Below, piece after piece: positions 1 to 11,267 of a DNA stretch of 64,000 nucleotides (positions are counted from its first letter, which is position 1; each line of letters starts with the position of its first letter). A program made the position numbers and the translations under genes. Under the pieces are notes generated by a model. That model was given only the letters and a program-made list of their open reading frames with translations, was not told the origin of the DNA and searched no databases. Origin of the DNA: Trileptium ribeirensis (Eukaryota; Nematoda; Enoplea; Enoplida; Thoracostomopsidae); the NCBI GenBank assembly GCA_030248225.1, contig JASANE010003112.1, positions 1 to 64,000 of the forward strand, given 5' to 3'.

Positions 1-3000
1 ACTACCTCTGGCTGACAAGGCTGAATAGAATGCGTACACCTGGGCTGTCTGCTTGTCACATTCAGTTCACAATCGTAAATGCCGATGACTCTGCACAATT
101 CATAAAATTTTCGTGTACATATACTGTCACGATTTAAGCCCTAGGAAAACATGGATGCTGTCCGCGGTTGCTACTTTACTAATTAGCATCGCAATTTACT
201 AACCGTGTTTATTCGGAACCCGTTTCTTGTGAACATCATTGAAGAAATCACGTAACCAAGCGAGCTCGTAAATGTACTAACTTACATGACGCTATGACAT
301 AATTAGTACCAGCAAAAATAATTAATACGGGTACACACACGGTGTGAGTTTGCATCTCATGTGATTTCGAGCTCAAAAGTTTGTAGAACGTTGGCAAATT
401 TTGTTCACTTGGTAATCAAGTTCGTATATCACGGCGATGCTGTTCGCGATTGTTAAACTTACAAAAACGGGCGCCGAAGCTGTGAATGGTAATAGTAGCA
501 CTATTCAATTTGCAAATTAGACAAAATAACAACCATGATATACTTAACTTAAAGGGACACGCAAAATCAGTTCGTTTTAATTCGGAAAAACCAAAGCCAC
601 TTGGCTTCGAATATATCAAATCAAATCGGTTTTCTGTTTTAACCATATGTTCATGGCCAAATAAATGTATTGCCGCGGCCGCCTGCTACTCTCCATTCCC
701 CTGAAATTGTAAAAAACATGCTACAATTCCACCAAATTCAAGCACCGCCGCGGTTAAATTAAAGTCTTTCCTCTGAGTAAACCTCGCGCTGACCAGGCTA
801 CTACCGCTTTAGGTTTCTTACGCTTCCTTGGCACGTTTTGGCCATTGCCCACCTACGTAGCTTTGTCCGCCGCAAGCGATGTTTTTAGCTGTATATATAT
901 CTGCTGGATGACTCAATGTTTTCACCGTGCTTGTGAGCACTGTTTTCTTTAAGTTACAGTATGAATATAATTTTATTTTCCAATTTTGATTTCTGTTCTT
1001 TCTCAAGTTTTCCGAGTGTAGGACAAGTGGAGGGTCTGAAAATTTACAGATGGACAGAAGGGGTAGACGCATGGTATAAAAACCTAGACGCCGATTCGGC
1101 ATCAAAACTAGACGAACTGCAAACTCTTGAAGTTAAGGTTGCTGTTTTTGGCAGTTGTCGGTGTTATTCATTCGTGCTTTCGCTTTTCTCAGCTTTCCTG
1201 ACTTACCCAGGCGAGTCTCTCCTCATGCAGCATGCAAGGAACCCTCACATGGAAGCAAAAAATGTCGAACCATGCTTTCGAATTGTAAGTGGCCCGTGCG
1301 GGTGCTGGAGCGTTAAGTTAACACAAGAATGTGGCTGCTCGTGCCCAAGAAAGAATCGAATTTTTGTAGTAGGCTTTCTTCCATGTTCGACTCGTTCCCT
1401 ATCTATTGGGCGAAGTTCTGCATGCTATAAATAGTCTAACGGGTAGAAATTCCTTGATTACTTTACAGTGTTATCATAAGGTAGGGTTGAGCGAGCGGGA
1501 TATCTCGGAGACACAAAGGAAATGATCCCACATCTTGGACAATTGCGACCGCAGCCAGCGGTTAAGTTCATTATAAAACGTCCCACGGGGCCTCCCTCGA
1601 AATTACAGTATTGCCTTCGTGATGGCTTTATAGAGTTCCCAACGACCACACCAAAGTCAAGGCTTGTGCTCTCAAGCTGTGTAGCCCCGTTGCTCTTGAG
1701 CAGAATGCTAGGGCCTCTTGGAACCGGGTTACTTACCGGTACGCGGGTTCGCGTCGCAGTCAGGCTTTGTTGTTTTGGGGATGCGACGGCGCACCGTGGG
1801 TGTACGGACAGCTCCCTTCTTTGCTGCGATTTTCGCTCCCCGAAAAGCTCCGCCTTGGCGAATTTTACATCACAAAATCACACGGGTGTTCAAGGAATGG
1901 GGCATCAATTCAGTGCAGGCTGGCGTCGCGCAAGTGGCTCCAGGTTCAGATTAAGTAAGCGCAAATACCGGGAAAATGCGATTAGGCATTAGGTACACAT
2001 AAATACGTACATACGATCGTTTAGGGAATCGAAAAGGATACTCGGGGGTCCGGACGAAGTCATTTGCAAGCCAGGCGGAGAAGTATGGAATCGAAGCATT
2101 TAGGCAAGGCCTCTGTTGAAGCTTCCCTCAATATTTCAGACGTTTTCCTCCTGGGTTTTTCGCACCGCTGGGGATGACCCGACCTCGAAAACTTCGACGA
2201 GTAATCCCAAGCCGTGTAGCTAGTTAGTGGTCCCGTCCTTTCTTGGAACGACACTAACTTCAGGTGGGAGACACGGGAGACCCGAATGCATGGTGAAATG
2301 TCTTAGCGAATAATCGAGCGTGATTCTCTACCCAGCTCTTTATTAGGCTTCACCGGGATCGGTGTTTTGGGTATTTTGTTAAAAAAACCAAAAATCCAAT
2401 TTTAAATGAAATCAAACAAAGAGCTGGATAGCAACCTCGCACAGGCATGGGTTGTGCAAGTGACGTTGTGCTAATGAAAGTTGATCACGCAATCCTCGTT
2501 GATACAACGAAAAACAGATGAGATGAAGTCAGCTGCGAAACAGGGAACTTTAACCATTTCAAAGTTGTAGAGACCGCTCAATCTACTTCGAGCTTCTGCT
2601 CTCGTGAGAGTTCGGAAGTAACACGTATCCCAATATACACAACTAGACTTGCGTTAAGTCGTGCAGCTACGGTAGGGAGCCGCGTCGGATCACTTTTACT
2701 AAATCTAAATACAGCGGGCAGCCAATGTTGCCCTGGAATCATGGGAACGCAACACTGACCCTAGAACAACGCTTCCTTTTAAAAACCGTTCAGCCTCGGC
2801 AAAGGTATCTTTTTAGTCCAAAAGACGGGGAACATAAACCACGGGCCCTTAACCTCATAGAACCGGCGTGTGCAGGTGGCTTGATATGTTGATAGTCATA
2901 TATGGTAAGAGCGAAATCTAAATTAATTCACAGACTCGGATATGGGGGAGCGCTCTGCCTGTTGATCGTTATTCCTGTGAGTGACACATAGCGTCTAACG

Positions 3001-4030
3001 AGGACAGCACAGAGTTAGTGTTTTCAAGAATGCCGCTTCAAATGATAAATGGGGAGCGGGCCCACCTGTCGGCCGAGTAAGTTAGGATCTGACACTCTTG
3101 GGTGTAATGATATTATCATGATATTTGATATGTTTGTTATGGCTACGGATTACCATTATGACATTACTGTTCAGTGAATTGAATAAATAACTGTGGTGTT
3201 CGTTACCTAAATCAGCGACAATCATTAGTGTAATAAGTTAGGATAAAAGCTCACGAAATAAAACGCGGTAAAACCCCAACCTAGAGGAGGCGAGCAGCTC
3301 GATATGTTTATGAATTTACCATGAGTAGAAGATCTCTGTCATCAAAGATCCCGTCAAAATTTCTCTCATTAAAGTACGGAATATGGTAGTGGGCCGGGGG
3401 ATCGGCATTTTGGAAATCCATGAAACTATCGTATTTCGTGCGGCCCACCTATGGGCGACCAACAAGAAGTGACCTACGCTCGATATTATGGGGAGACGCG
3501 AATTTAAAAGGGGACTCTGTGGGAAAACGAGGGAAAGGCGGGTCAGCCTTACTACTAGTGAGCTGGCTTAGGGGTGGACAGTCCCTCGCTGGGACATTCA
3601 TACTACTAGAACGTAGACCGATAGATCGCCAGGCCGAATACCTTGGCTAACCGGCTGGCGGTCTAGTAAACCAACATGCTCCTTTGGTCAACTGTCGGTT
3701 CACCGGATAGTCGGGTAAGGCGGGGTCGTATGGAAACCACATCGGGGAATGGTGATGCTTCTGGGATCCCGTAGGGCCAGAACTGGTCGTAGTACAGTAT
3801 ACATCAGGCTTCACCAGTGTAACACCAGTTCCCTCATAATACACATTTAGAATTAGATAGAAAATGGGGGTTTACCCCCCACCGGTGGGTGGTGGTATGA
3901 GTCACCAGTATTTTTTATTGTTCATCACGAATGTGATATATGAGATATATATAGAGTTTATATGTAAATGTATGCATATTATACGCATTACACACATGAA
4001 ATAAAAAAAAAAAAAAAAAACCAACCATCC
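1..4030. other. Left flank, no recognised gene
   Basis: I see no long ORF, no recognisable protein motif and no similarity to the two LTR elements in this stretch. The longest frames (157 and 156 codons near 961-1434 and 1522-1992) have no recognisable motif and look like chance ORFs. Small structures are visible at the right edge: a hairpin with arms GGGGG/CCCCC at 3866-3879, the palindrome CCCACCGGTGGG at 3878-3889, an AT-rich stretch at 3915-3985, and an 18-A run at 4003-4020 directly beside the element 1 terminus. It may be intergenic host DNA or an old decayed repeat. Confidence 0.5.
4003..4020. repeat. Poly(A) run at element 1 left border
   Basis: Eighteen consecutive A residues end ten bases before the TG that begins the left LTR. 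The opposite border of element 1 (33878 onward) is also A-rich, so the element may have gone into an A-rich tract, or both borders may be assembly-weak points. Confidence 0.8.
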
Positions 4031-4862
4031 TGTAATAACCGGTGACGCAGCTGCATGGCGCAACTTCCTAACACCATGCCCATACGACCCCGGCTATCGT
4101 AACCTCAAGGGTGGACCGTGAATACTAAATTTTGAACCTATTCTTGGTCAGACCCAAGAAGCTACGCAGCTTAGCAGGCCGCAGGCGCGCTTCACGGGGT
4201 GTGTTCGGACCCCGCCCGAAGGGTTGCGCACGTGTCTAGTATCGGGTATGATTTCTGAGGTCCCCCAGGGAGGCTAGCACCGACACCTGCTCGCAGGTCA
4301 TGGAGCTTAGCCGCTATTCCCTATCTTAGACTCATCGGAAGTTGTTAAATTCTATTTTAGCGTAGTGAGTTTTGAAATAGAACGTGAAAAAGTCCCTAGA
4401 AATTTGAAGCTCAAGACGATTTGCCTAGTTAAAATCGCGGTATGCTCCGTGTTAGAGCATTGACCTATGTGGCCCCCACAGGGTTCCGACGAGCCCTGAG
4501 TGTTTAATGTCGGATTATCAATGGCGTGGCCTGCGCTTATCAGTAAATTCTAAGCAAGCGTACTGGTACTTTGACCAGTGAAGATTTTAACTCATCCAAA
4601 TCGAGTGTGCTCCTAACAAATTTTGAGTATCGGTCATACATTAATAAAATTTTGCTCGTGTTTTCTCGATTGTTTCATTTCCTTATTCCAGTAAACACGA
4701 AATAGATTTGATAGAAGGCCATGCTCGTCAGTGCTTGCGACATTCTCGCACACAAGCCATGGCGAGCAGGGCCTGCTCGTCCGAGCGGACAAACCAGAAA
4801 AAACCAAAATCCCTATCGTCTCGGAATGAAATAAGTCTGAACTCGGTGTTTAAGATACAAAG

Positions 4863-4868
4863 TTTATT
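4863..4868 (-). promoter_or_regulatory. Candidate polyadenylation signal in left LTR
   Basis: On the minus strand this reads AATAAA within GTAAATAAAC. The same motif is kept at the matching place in the other three LTR copies (28948-28953, 34684-34689, 57110-57115), although the surrounding sequence differs between the subfamilies. It lies about 0.8 kb from the end of the LTR in the sense direction. Function as a poly(A) signal is inferred from position and conservation only. Confidence 0.5.
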
Positions 4869-5770
4869 TACATAATCAAGAGTTATCGAGGGGACGAGTG
4901 TTCTAGGTGGCGCGGAACGTAAAACGTAGGGGAAGCCTAGTAATATCTCGCTAGTCGTTCAATGCGGTTCAGCACAGTATGGCGGCACGGGGCGTTAAAG
5001 GGAGAACGGGGGAGGAGCGTGCAGATATTCGCCAAGTTGCGAACCAGGGGCGGTTATCCCTGCTTCGACTTAATGACAGCGAACTACTCAGCTATGCAGC
5101 GCACTAAGCAGGGGCCCTAGAGTGCTTCAGAAAACGCTCCTAAATGCAGATCGCTCTGGGTGACGAATACTTAAGCGGGGCGGGCGGAAAACGACATTCG
5201 GGGCTGACTACGCGAGCTCTACAGCATGGTCGGAACACTGCTCAAAACAACATTGCCTACAACCTTTGACAAGGGGTGTCTGATCGTCTATCCTCAGGTA
5301 CTTTTGCACTGGCCATGCCTATAAATGCCTTCATCCTATCGTATTTGACGACTTTACCTAACTATCAGTACGACTGACCGAACGACGAAGACTGGGGGGG
5401 GGCAAAAGAAACGGAAAAATGGAACAGTTCCCTTTAATTCAGGCCGACGGGATACGGTCAGGGTTGCAACGTGGCGTGAGGTGTCCTTTTAAACAACTTG
5501 CGGGACAACCGTCCAGCCGGTTGATTTTCCCTTAATTTTGGTATCCAGTTACTTTCGCTCTGAATTTGATGTTGGGTTTCGGGCGATGCGGCGAGTCCTT
5601 TTCTGACGGACCACACCTATCCAAAGGCTAAATTAGCCTTGTTTCCTACCTAATGGGGTCGTTTGTACTATTCGGGCCCTGGGCGATCGGCCCGGTACGC
5701 GCTTGCGTCCTTTGGCTCGTTCTTCGGTTGCTTGCCTTTTGACTCTCCCTAACGCCTATCTTTTCTTATT

Positions 5771-5846
5771 ACACTGCAATATTGCAGTGTTTAAACTGCA
5801 CTGTTGTGCAGTTGAGTTATCACCAACGTAACAGTAAACGTTGGTG
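5771..5846. other. Three consecutive stem-loops in LTR
   Basis: Three hairpins follow each other. The first is a perfect 20-base palindrome at 5771-5790 (arms ACACTGCAAT/ATTGCAGTGT). The second is at 5794-5813 (arms AACTGCAC/GTGCAGTT, loop TGTT). The third is at 5821-5846 (arms CACCAACGT/ACGTTGGTG). In element 2 the first hairpin is kept at 35640-35668 with different but still complementary arms (ACACTGTACG/CGTACAGTGT), which supports selection for structure. The second is kept at 35672-35696. The third is weak there. Confidence 0.75.
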
Positions 5847-5850
5847 TGTT

Positions 5851-5930
5851 CCTATGGCTGAATGGTTAAGACATGTAAAACTGCAGCGGACTTAAATTCT
5901 CCGTGCAGGATCAACTCTCACTACGGGAAA
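5851..5930 (+). ncRNA. tRNA-Leu-like segment inside LTR
   Basis: On the plus strand, antisense to the element genes, an A-box-like TGGCTGAATGG (5855-5865) is followed by an anticodon-arm-like hairpin (5881-5908: CTGCA, bulged G, CGGA, loop, TCCG, TGCAG) whose loop reads CTTAAAT, i.e. anticodon TAA. A weak B-box-like GGATCAACTC lies at 5908-5917. The acceptor and T stems are not convincing, so this is not a canonical tRNA gene. It could be a captured tRNA-Leu fragment acting as a Pol III-type promoter or as a structural mimic. It is retained in all four LTRs. Confidence 0.45.
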
Positions 5931-8383
5931 ATGAAACTAACTAATACTGAAAGTATAGAGAAAGCGAAACTGGGCATACATAGTACATAGCCTAACGGGC
6001 ACTCATGATAAATAGTGAAACCTGGTTAAACTCAGCGATCAACTCGCTCCAAAAGAAAAAAGGGGTTTTGCACTCGCCCGGTTTGGGGCCGAAATGGCCA
6101 GGGCGAGGAGGTAAGTTTTCTTTATTTTTAGAAGGTCCTAAAATTTTGTTTGAAGGCGGCGAAACAATGTGTTTCTCCCGCAAGGGTGATATCTAGTGAT
6201 GGCTCCGGGGCAGGCTTTAATTCGGTTTCCTTTAGACAATGGTCTCTAGAGAAGACCCTTGCGTAGTGCAATGGTGAACACCAGTAAATTTAGTTGTTTT
6301 GATCATATAGTTATTTGGAGTCCAAAACTGGCGTATTACCACAAACGATGCACCATCGTCACCAGGTCGAGGTCGGCGAAATTTTGCTCAGCTGGGGGCG
6401 TGTTCCTCCAGCTCATTTTGATTACACGGGGACAAGGGGACACCTACAGGTATTCCGGTCAGTCGTCCTAATAAAAAAGCGTACAATGAGATGCCTACTG
6501 AGAAGGTCCATGTGCTCTAAGATCAAACTCAAACATCTGAGTAAAATGATTCCGAGACAACATTCCGTGAAACAGCAAAGACCTTAAGCTCAAATTAACG
6601 GGCCTAGAAATTGTTTAGTCTTTTAGGTCCCCAAATTTTCTTAACTCAGAGAGCAAAATGAAATTTTAAGAGTTTCCTAAAACTCGACGGAGACTAGTCC
6701 TCCGTCCCTAGTTTGCGATTCTGTCCAAGCCCAAACACGGCATGAGCATTGAACGTTCAACTAAACTACAAATTTGTAAAACCGTCAAAGCAAATCATCG
6801 AACCAGTCCTTATTTTGTGGTGTGCACGTTCAAGAAATTTTACCGTGGTCGGCTCAGGAGAATTCGTCGATCCTAACTCAAAAGAAGCAAGTCATGCAAA
6901 ACCTGGACGAGAAGTGTCCATTTCGTTGTGCCTTACCTATGACCACGGTGAATCAGAAAGACTTCGACTGGTTTGTCAGTCTTCCTACTGCTCGATACCC
7001 GTGACCCAATCGCCTCGACGCCCACATCGGAACTCGATCCTAGAGGCTTATTCCAGTTGGGTCTGTGTGTAGCATTTCGGGGGAACCGGGGGTTGAAACC
7101 CGAAAAATGTGATTCTGTTACATAAAAGGGGAACGCTACATTCACGGGGTACCTATACGAACGGCCTGTTACTGTTCACACGCAGGGAAACTAAACCCCT
7201 GCATGATCCGCTAATCCTTTCTCATACTTACGAAGTTGATCCGGGGCAGCACCAGCTGAGCCCCCTTCCGCGAGGTATGTACCTACGCGGAAATCCTCGT
7301 CCATCGAATCCGATCCAAAGCGAAAAGCGAAAACGACAGAAAGCCAGAGCAGTGAAAACAGAAAACAATAATAACAGTGAAAAGTCAAGCGTCGGAGCCG
7401 GTCAGTAGAGTCGACCGAACTCCGCGCTGCCGAAGTCGAACTGATTCCACGAGTCGACGCGTTGGTCGTCGCCTCGAATTTTTCGCCCATAGTTAAGGAT
7501 AGCGATTTTGTCGCTATCCAATCGTTTGCGACTTCTTGACGCCCACTCTTTTCGGGTTTTAGCTCAGTGTCCAATTGGGGACACTTCCGGAAAATGAAGT
7601 CTTGACGGCTACCGTAAACCGTCGATGTCCTTAAAGAGAGTCGGCTTCAATTAAGTTTGCCGACTTTAAGTTTTAATCTTCCGAGTACTCGGAAGTTGAC
7701 CATCTGTGATTTTTGTCCAAATTTTCCCAAGAAAAGTAGATTCTAAAGTCCTTACTTCCCGTCCTCATCGCCGGATGTCCAGCGAAATTGGATTCTCTAC
7801 TCACAATGTTCGAACAATTTCCGGTCCCAACTTAACTTAAACTATTACAACTACTTTCGGGACACGCAACTTCCTACTTCAGCCCAATTAGCGTGCCGAT
7901 CTGTTTGAATTTGGATTGTTCAACCCTCCCAACTCGTCCTAACTCGGCGGCGATTGACTTAGTCTTTGTTGTCCTCGACTTGCCGCCATCCTAATTAAGC
8001 TAATTCGACTTAGCAGATGACCCTCGTACGCGAGGACATCCAAAAACTTCGAAAGAAATCGAGCTTGTTCGAAATTTCCATGTGACTGCCTGTGCTCAAA
8101 CGGCTCGCCGGGGGGGGGGGAACCGGCGACGGGAAAACGTCCGTCTCGGGGTCAGAGACGGGGCAGACCTTAACGTACTCCTAATTGCTCAGGGACCCTG
8201 CTCCAAGGCCCCTAGGGTCCGCGGGAGGGCCCTAAATCGCCCCCCCCGTTCGTCCTATCCGTATGTGTCTTGTCCGTCCGTAAAACTCTGAAATTTAATG
8301 AATTTTTGTGTGTCATGTCCTTGTCTGTCCATCCTTATGTCGTGTCCTTACACTATCAATAATAATATATATATCCTATATAA

Positions 8384-8386
<3 letters not shown>

Positions 8387-8421
<35 letters not shown>
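8387..8421. repeat. (TA)n microsatellite in left LTR
   Basis: An uninterrupted alternating TA tract, matched at 32449-32488 in the other LTR of element 1 with a different copy number. Element 2 lacks it at this place. Confidence 0.85.
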
Positions 8422-8425
<4 letters not shown>

Positions 8426-8474
8426 GTATACACATAAACACATACTCACAACACACACACTAGACATGATGGCG

Positions 8475-8502
8475 TCCTGAGCGACAGAAAGGTCGCTCAG
8501 GA
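8475..8502. other. Perfect 11-bp stem-loop in left LTR
   Basis: Arms TCCTGAGCGAC/GTCGCTCAGGA enclose a six-base loop. An identical hairpin is at 32540-32567. A second hairpin follows at 8558-8578 (arms AACCGAC/GTCGGTT). Element 2 keeps this second one at 38047-38067 with a different loop. A third hairpin at 8761-8778 (GAACCCA/TGGGTTC) has a counterpart near 38239 with changed loop sequence. Confidence 0.7.
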
Positions 8503-8804
8503 TAAACACATACTCACAACACACCAAAAACAACAACAACACAGCAACAAAGAAGAAAACCGACCAGAAACGTCGGTTAAAGAAAGAAAATGAGGACAAA
8601 AGCGAAAGGACAGCGAGGACACGAGGCGGGAGTGGGAAGGGAAACGGGACAAGGGTAATCCGGGAGGATTTCCGAGGGGCTGGGGCCAAATTCGGTCCCA
8701 GGACGAAAAACGGGGTCGATTGATACCAAACACGAGGGGGAAGGACGTAATAGCGGGCCGGAACCCACTTATGGGTTCTGATGTGTATTAGTATGGGGGC
8801 GTTT

Positions 8805-9260
8805 AGCGGGCTCTCCTGCGTTAACGGACGGGCGGAGCGACGCCCGCCGGGTATCGTTGGACTCAGCGTCCAACGGCGATTTGAACGAGGGGTGATATCG
8901 CCACCGGGGCGGTAGGAGTAAAAACGGTACTAAAATTGGTGCGGTTAGAGAGAGTCGTGGCTACAAAAGGGGGCGCATTTGTTGGTCGTACGGGTTAACG
9001 GGGCGGCGGAGCGAGACCCGCCGGGTATTTTTGGAGATGTCTCATCGAGACGAATCTAACGAGGGGCGATTCGCCCATTTTAGAGTAGAGTGAAAAATCT
9101 CGATTTATCGGCGCCCATCAGCAGTTGACGACAGCTTTCTAGGCAACTTCGCGTGGCTGCTGCGGGTCAGCGGGGCTTCGGGCGGAGGTTCACAGCATAG
9201 GGTTGGATTCAGCTAGTCGCGGTAAACAAAACGAGGGGTCGCATGAGCCGGTTCTGACGC
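8805..9260. repeat. Degenerate GC-rich tandem modules in LTR
   Basis: Modules of about 100-170 bp recur with the pattern GCGGG...TTAACGG...GGAGCGA...CCCGCCGGGTAT...GAGGGGYGAT (starts near 8811, 8970 and 9150). Each contains a hairpin such as CGTTGGAC/GTCCAACG. The same series is present at 32870-33310 and, more diverged and with an additional module, at 38281-38850 in element 2. I see no coding content. The modules look like structured RNA or protein-binding repeats. Confidence 0.6.
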
Positions 9261-10059
9261 GGGGTACGGCGACGGGAATGTCAGAAAGTAGGGGTTCGTA
9301 TTAGTTGCATACTGCAATAGGCTAAGTAAACAAGGCGGTCTTGTCCAAAAGTGGTCCACAGGGCACACACATACATAGATACATGTACATATTTTATATG
9401 TGATATGTCCTAACTACCTGGAAAGTGATAGACCGGTTCCATGGTGACAATCCTACCTAGCGTAAGTAGCGATTGTCTCTACGTGTTACAAGCGAAGTTG
9501 CGGCGTTGTCCGGAGGGCCTTTGGATGTCCATTTGCAATTCCCAAAGCGTTCTACCAGCCTACTCTGGTTGTTCCCCGTACCATGATACCGCAGACGGTG
9601 ACGGACCTCCGAATGAGCCCGGCATCCGTCGTCCCTTACAGTTGCAAGTGCTACCAAAGTGTGTTTTCCGCTTATTCGGGCTTGTTGTTTTCTGTAACCA
9701 TTACCTAATATGTTACTAAAACCAAGTAAATTTAATATTTTTGATTTCAGTCTTAACAAACGTGTTTTCCTGAACGTGCAGCCAGGGGCCTCCTATTCCC
9801 GGACGGTCGTAACCGTCAACCCTATAACACATGATGCCTACCGGTTGGGTTGTCGACTGCCTTCCAACTGTCGTCGGCGTAAAACTCTATTTTCGGTCCT
9901 ACAGGTCGGTTGGGGCTCATTTCCTCATAAGTTGGGGCTGATTGGAACACTCGTCCCTAACAGATTACAACGATACAAATGATCCGTTAACCAAACGACA
10001 CACATTTTACTTAAACAAATATGGTATACAAACTTTTCAAATGGTTCATAAAATTATAA

Positions 10060-10557
10060 AATTCAACACTTTTATACAAAATTCATTAACATTTTATACA
10101 AAAACAATTTTGACATTTTATACAAAACGTTTTTCACATTTTATACAAAACTGACACATTTTATACAAAACGGTTTTCACATTTTATATAAACTTTTGAC
10201 ACTTTTATACAAACTGTTTCACACTTTTATACAAATTATAATTTATACACTTTTATACAAAATTATTATAATTGACACTTTTATACAAATTAATAAATTT
10301 CACACTTTTATAAAATTATTAAATACACTTTTATACAAAATGTTTCATTAATATTACACACTTTTATACAAAAAATTACACTTTTATACAAAATTAATTG
10401 ACATTTTATACAAAATGTTTAAATTTTTATACAAAACGGTTTATACATTTTATACAAAATGTTTCGTTATTATAGACAATTTTTATACAAAACTTTATAC
10501 ATTTTATAAAAACATTTTAAACATTTTATACAAAACGATTGTCAATATTTTATACAA
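10060..10557. repeat. AT-rich minisatellite, unit around TTTTATACAAA
   Basis: More than twenty imperfect copies of a unit with core CACTTTTATACAAA, spaced about 15-30 bases apart. On the element sense strand each copy reads TTTGTATAAAAGTG and so contains a TATA-like word. The array is missing at the equivalent place in element 2, so it is a recent expansion or a loss in element 2. Confidence 0.85.
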
Positions 10558-10652
10558 CGGTTTATTAACGTCAGTCGACCCTTGTATATGTAAGCAGCTA
10601 TATACCAACGCGTCCCGATCCAAATTTTCAGTGCAAAAGTCCTGAAATGCTC

Positions 10653-10679
10653 GTGACAGGGCCGAAGCGGCCCTGTTAC
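10653..10679 (-). terminator. Conserved 3' stem-loop of element
   Basis: A 12-bp stem with one G-T wobble (half-arms CAGGGCCG/CGGCCCTG plus flanking pairs) and an AAG loop is followed by about 35 bases nearly identical to element 2. In element 2 (39843-39868) the stem is rebuilt with different bases (GTAACGGGCC/GGCCTGTTAC). The shared flank ends near 10715. The conservation suggests an RNA processing, export or stability role; terminator is only the nearest label. Confidence 0.45.
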
Positions 10680-11267
10680 ATCTCTTATATTTTTAAATGG
10701 AAATTTTCGGACTTAGATATACGGTTTGAAGTAATGTCCGTATGTGTCCGGTTGATTGTCACCATTTTTCTGTTACATCGGGATCCCTGTTGGGATCCCT
10801 TATCAAAAAGGAGGTGCAGGATGACTATTACCCGAGGACCCAAGAAGGAAAAGAAGACAAAGACCCCAAAATAAATTAACCTATATATACAGATAGTGTA
10901 TCACTAAGTGCTACACGAACGCTTATTGCTCTTGGCTCAGTTTATCTGTTCGGTAGATTATTTTTGTGACGGGTGTTGGCTGTGCTTTGTTGATATGGTG
11001 ACCCCGAAACTTCGACGCTAAGTCCTCCTCCTATATTTTAAGGGGAAAAATGACTTTTTACCTGGGTTCGAAAGCTTTAGTTGGATGCTCTTGTGACCTA
11101 AGACTCCTTTCGCTGTACCATACATACGTTATAGAGCACAAGGAGATATAGTATAACAATATGAGTGGTTAGATACATCACATTACAATAAAAATACACT
11201 ATACAGTCCTAGGTTAATAGTCCATTCGTAATTGTCCTTCACTCCCTTTTCCGAAACTCCCTACCTT

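Larger units (their letters stand above)
4031..9807 (-). repeat. Element 1 left LTR (3' LTR)
   Basis: Direct repeat of 28152-33877. The plus-strand left end begins TGTAATAACC, the same start seen at 28152 and, slightly varied, at 56337. The repeated sequence ends in GGACGGT at 9807, also seen at 33877 and 39466. The terminal 21 bases resemble a polypurine tract on the minus strand (GGGAATAGGAGG), so the true LTR end may instead be the CA at 9784, which would give canonical TG...CA ends. At about 5.7 kb this is very long for an LTR. It holds no convincing long ORF but many stem-loops, a tRNA-like segment, a (TA)n run and GC-rich repeated modules. Confidence 0.85.
9808..11267 (-). other. Element 1 region between ORF2 and 3' LTR
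   Basis: No ORF with recognisable content is present on either strand. The region holds an AT-rich minisatellite (10060-10557) and a strong stem-loop followed by a block shared with element 2 (10653-10715). In the sense direction this is the 3' untranslated part of the transcript, upstream of the 3' LTR. Confidence 0.6.

Noticed and set aside
961..1992. Plus-strand frames of about 156 codons in the left flank
   Set aside because: No recognisable motif, overlapping frames on both strands, composition like noncoding DNA.
5851..5930. A bona fide tRNA-Leu gene
   Set aside because: Acceptor and T stems do not form, and the loop triplet differs between LTR copies.
8348..8768. Overlapping minus-strand frames in the LTR, also present at 32518-32835
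   Set aside because: They run over a (TA)n tract and purine-rich repeats, which produces hydrophobic-looking low-complexity translations.
9457..9759. Minus-strand 100-codon frame inside the left LTR, partly open in the right LTR (33526-33726)
   Set aside because: The frame is open in both LTRs, but the protein changes freely, the right copy is shorter and element 2 lacks it. No domain resemblance.
10060..10557. CRISPR array
   Set aside because: Units are AT-rich, irregular in spacing and without unique spacers; the context is a eukaryotic retroelement.
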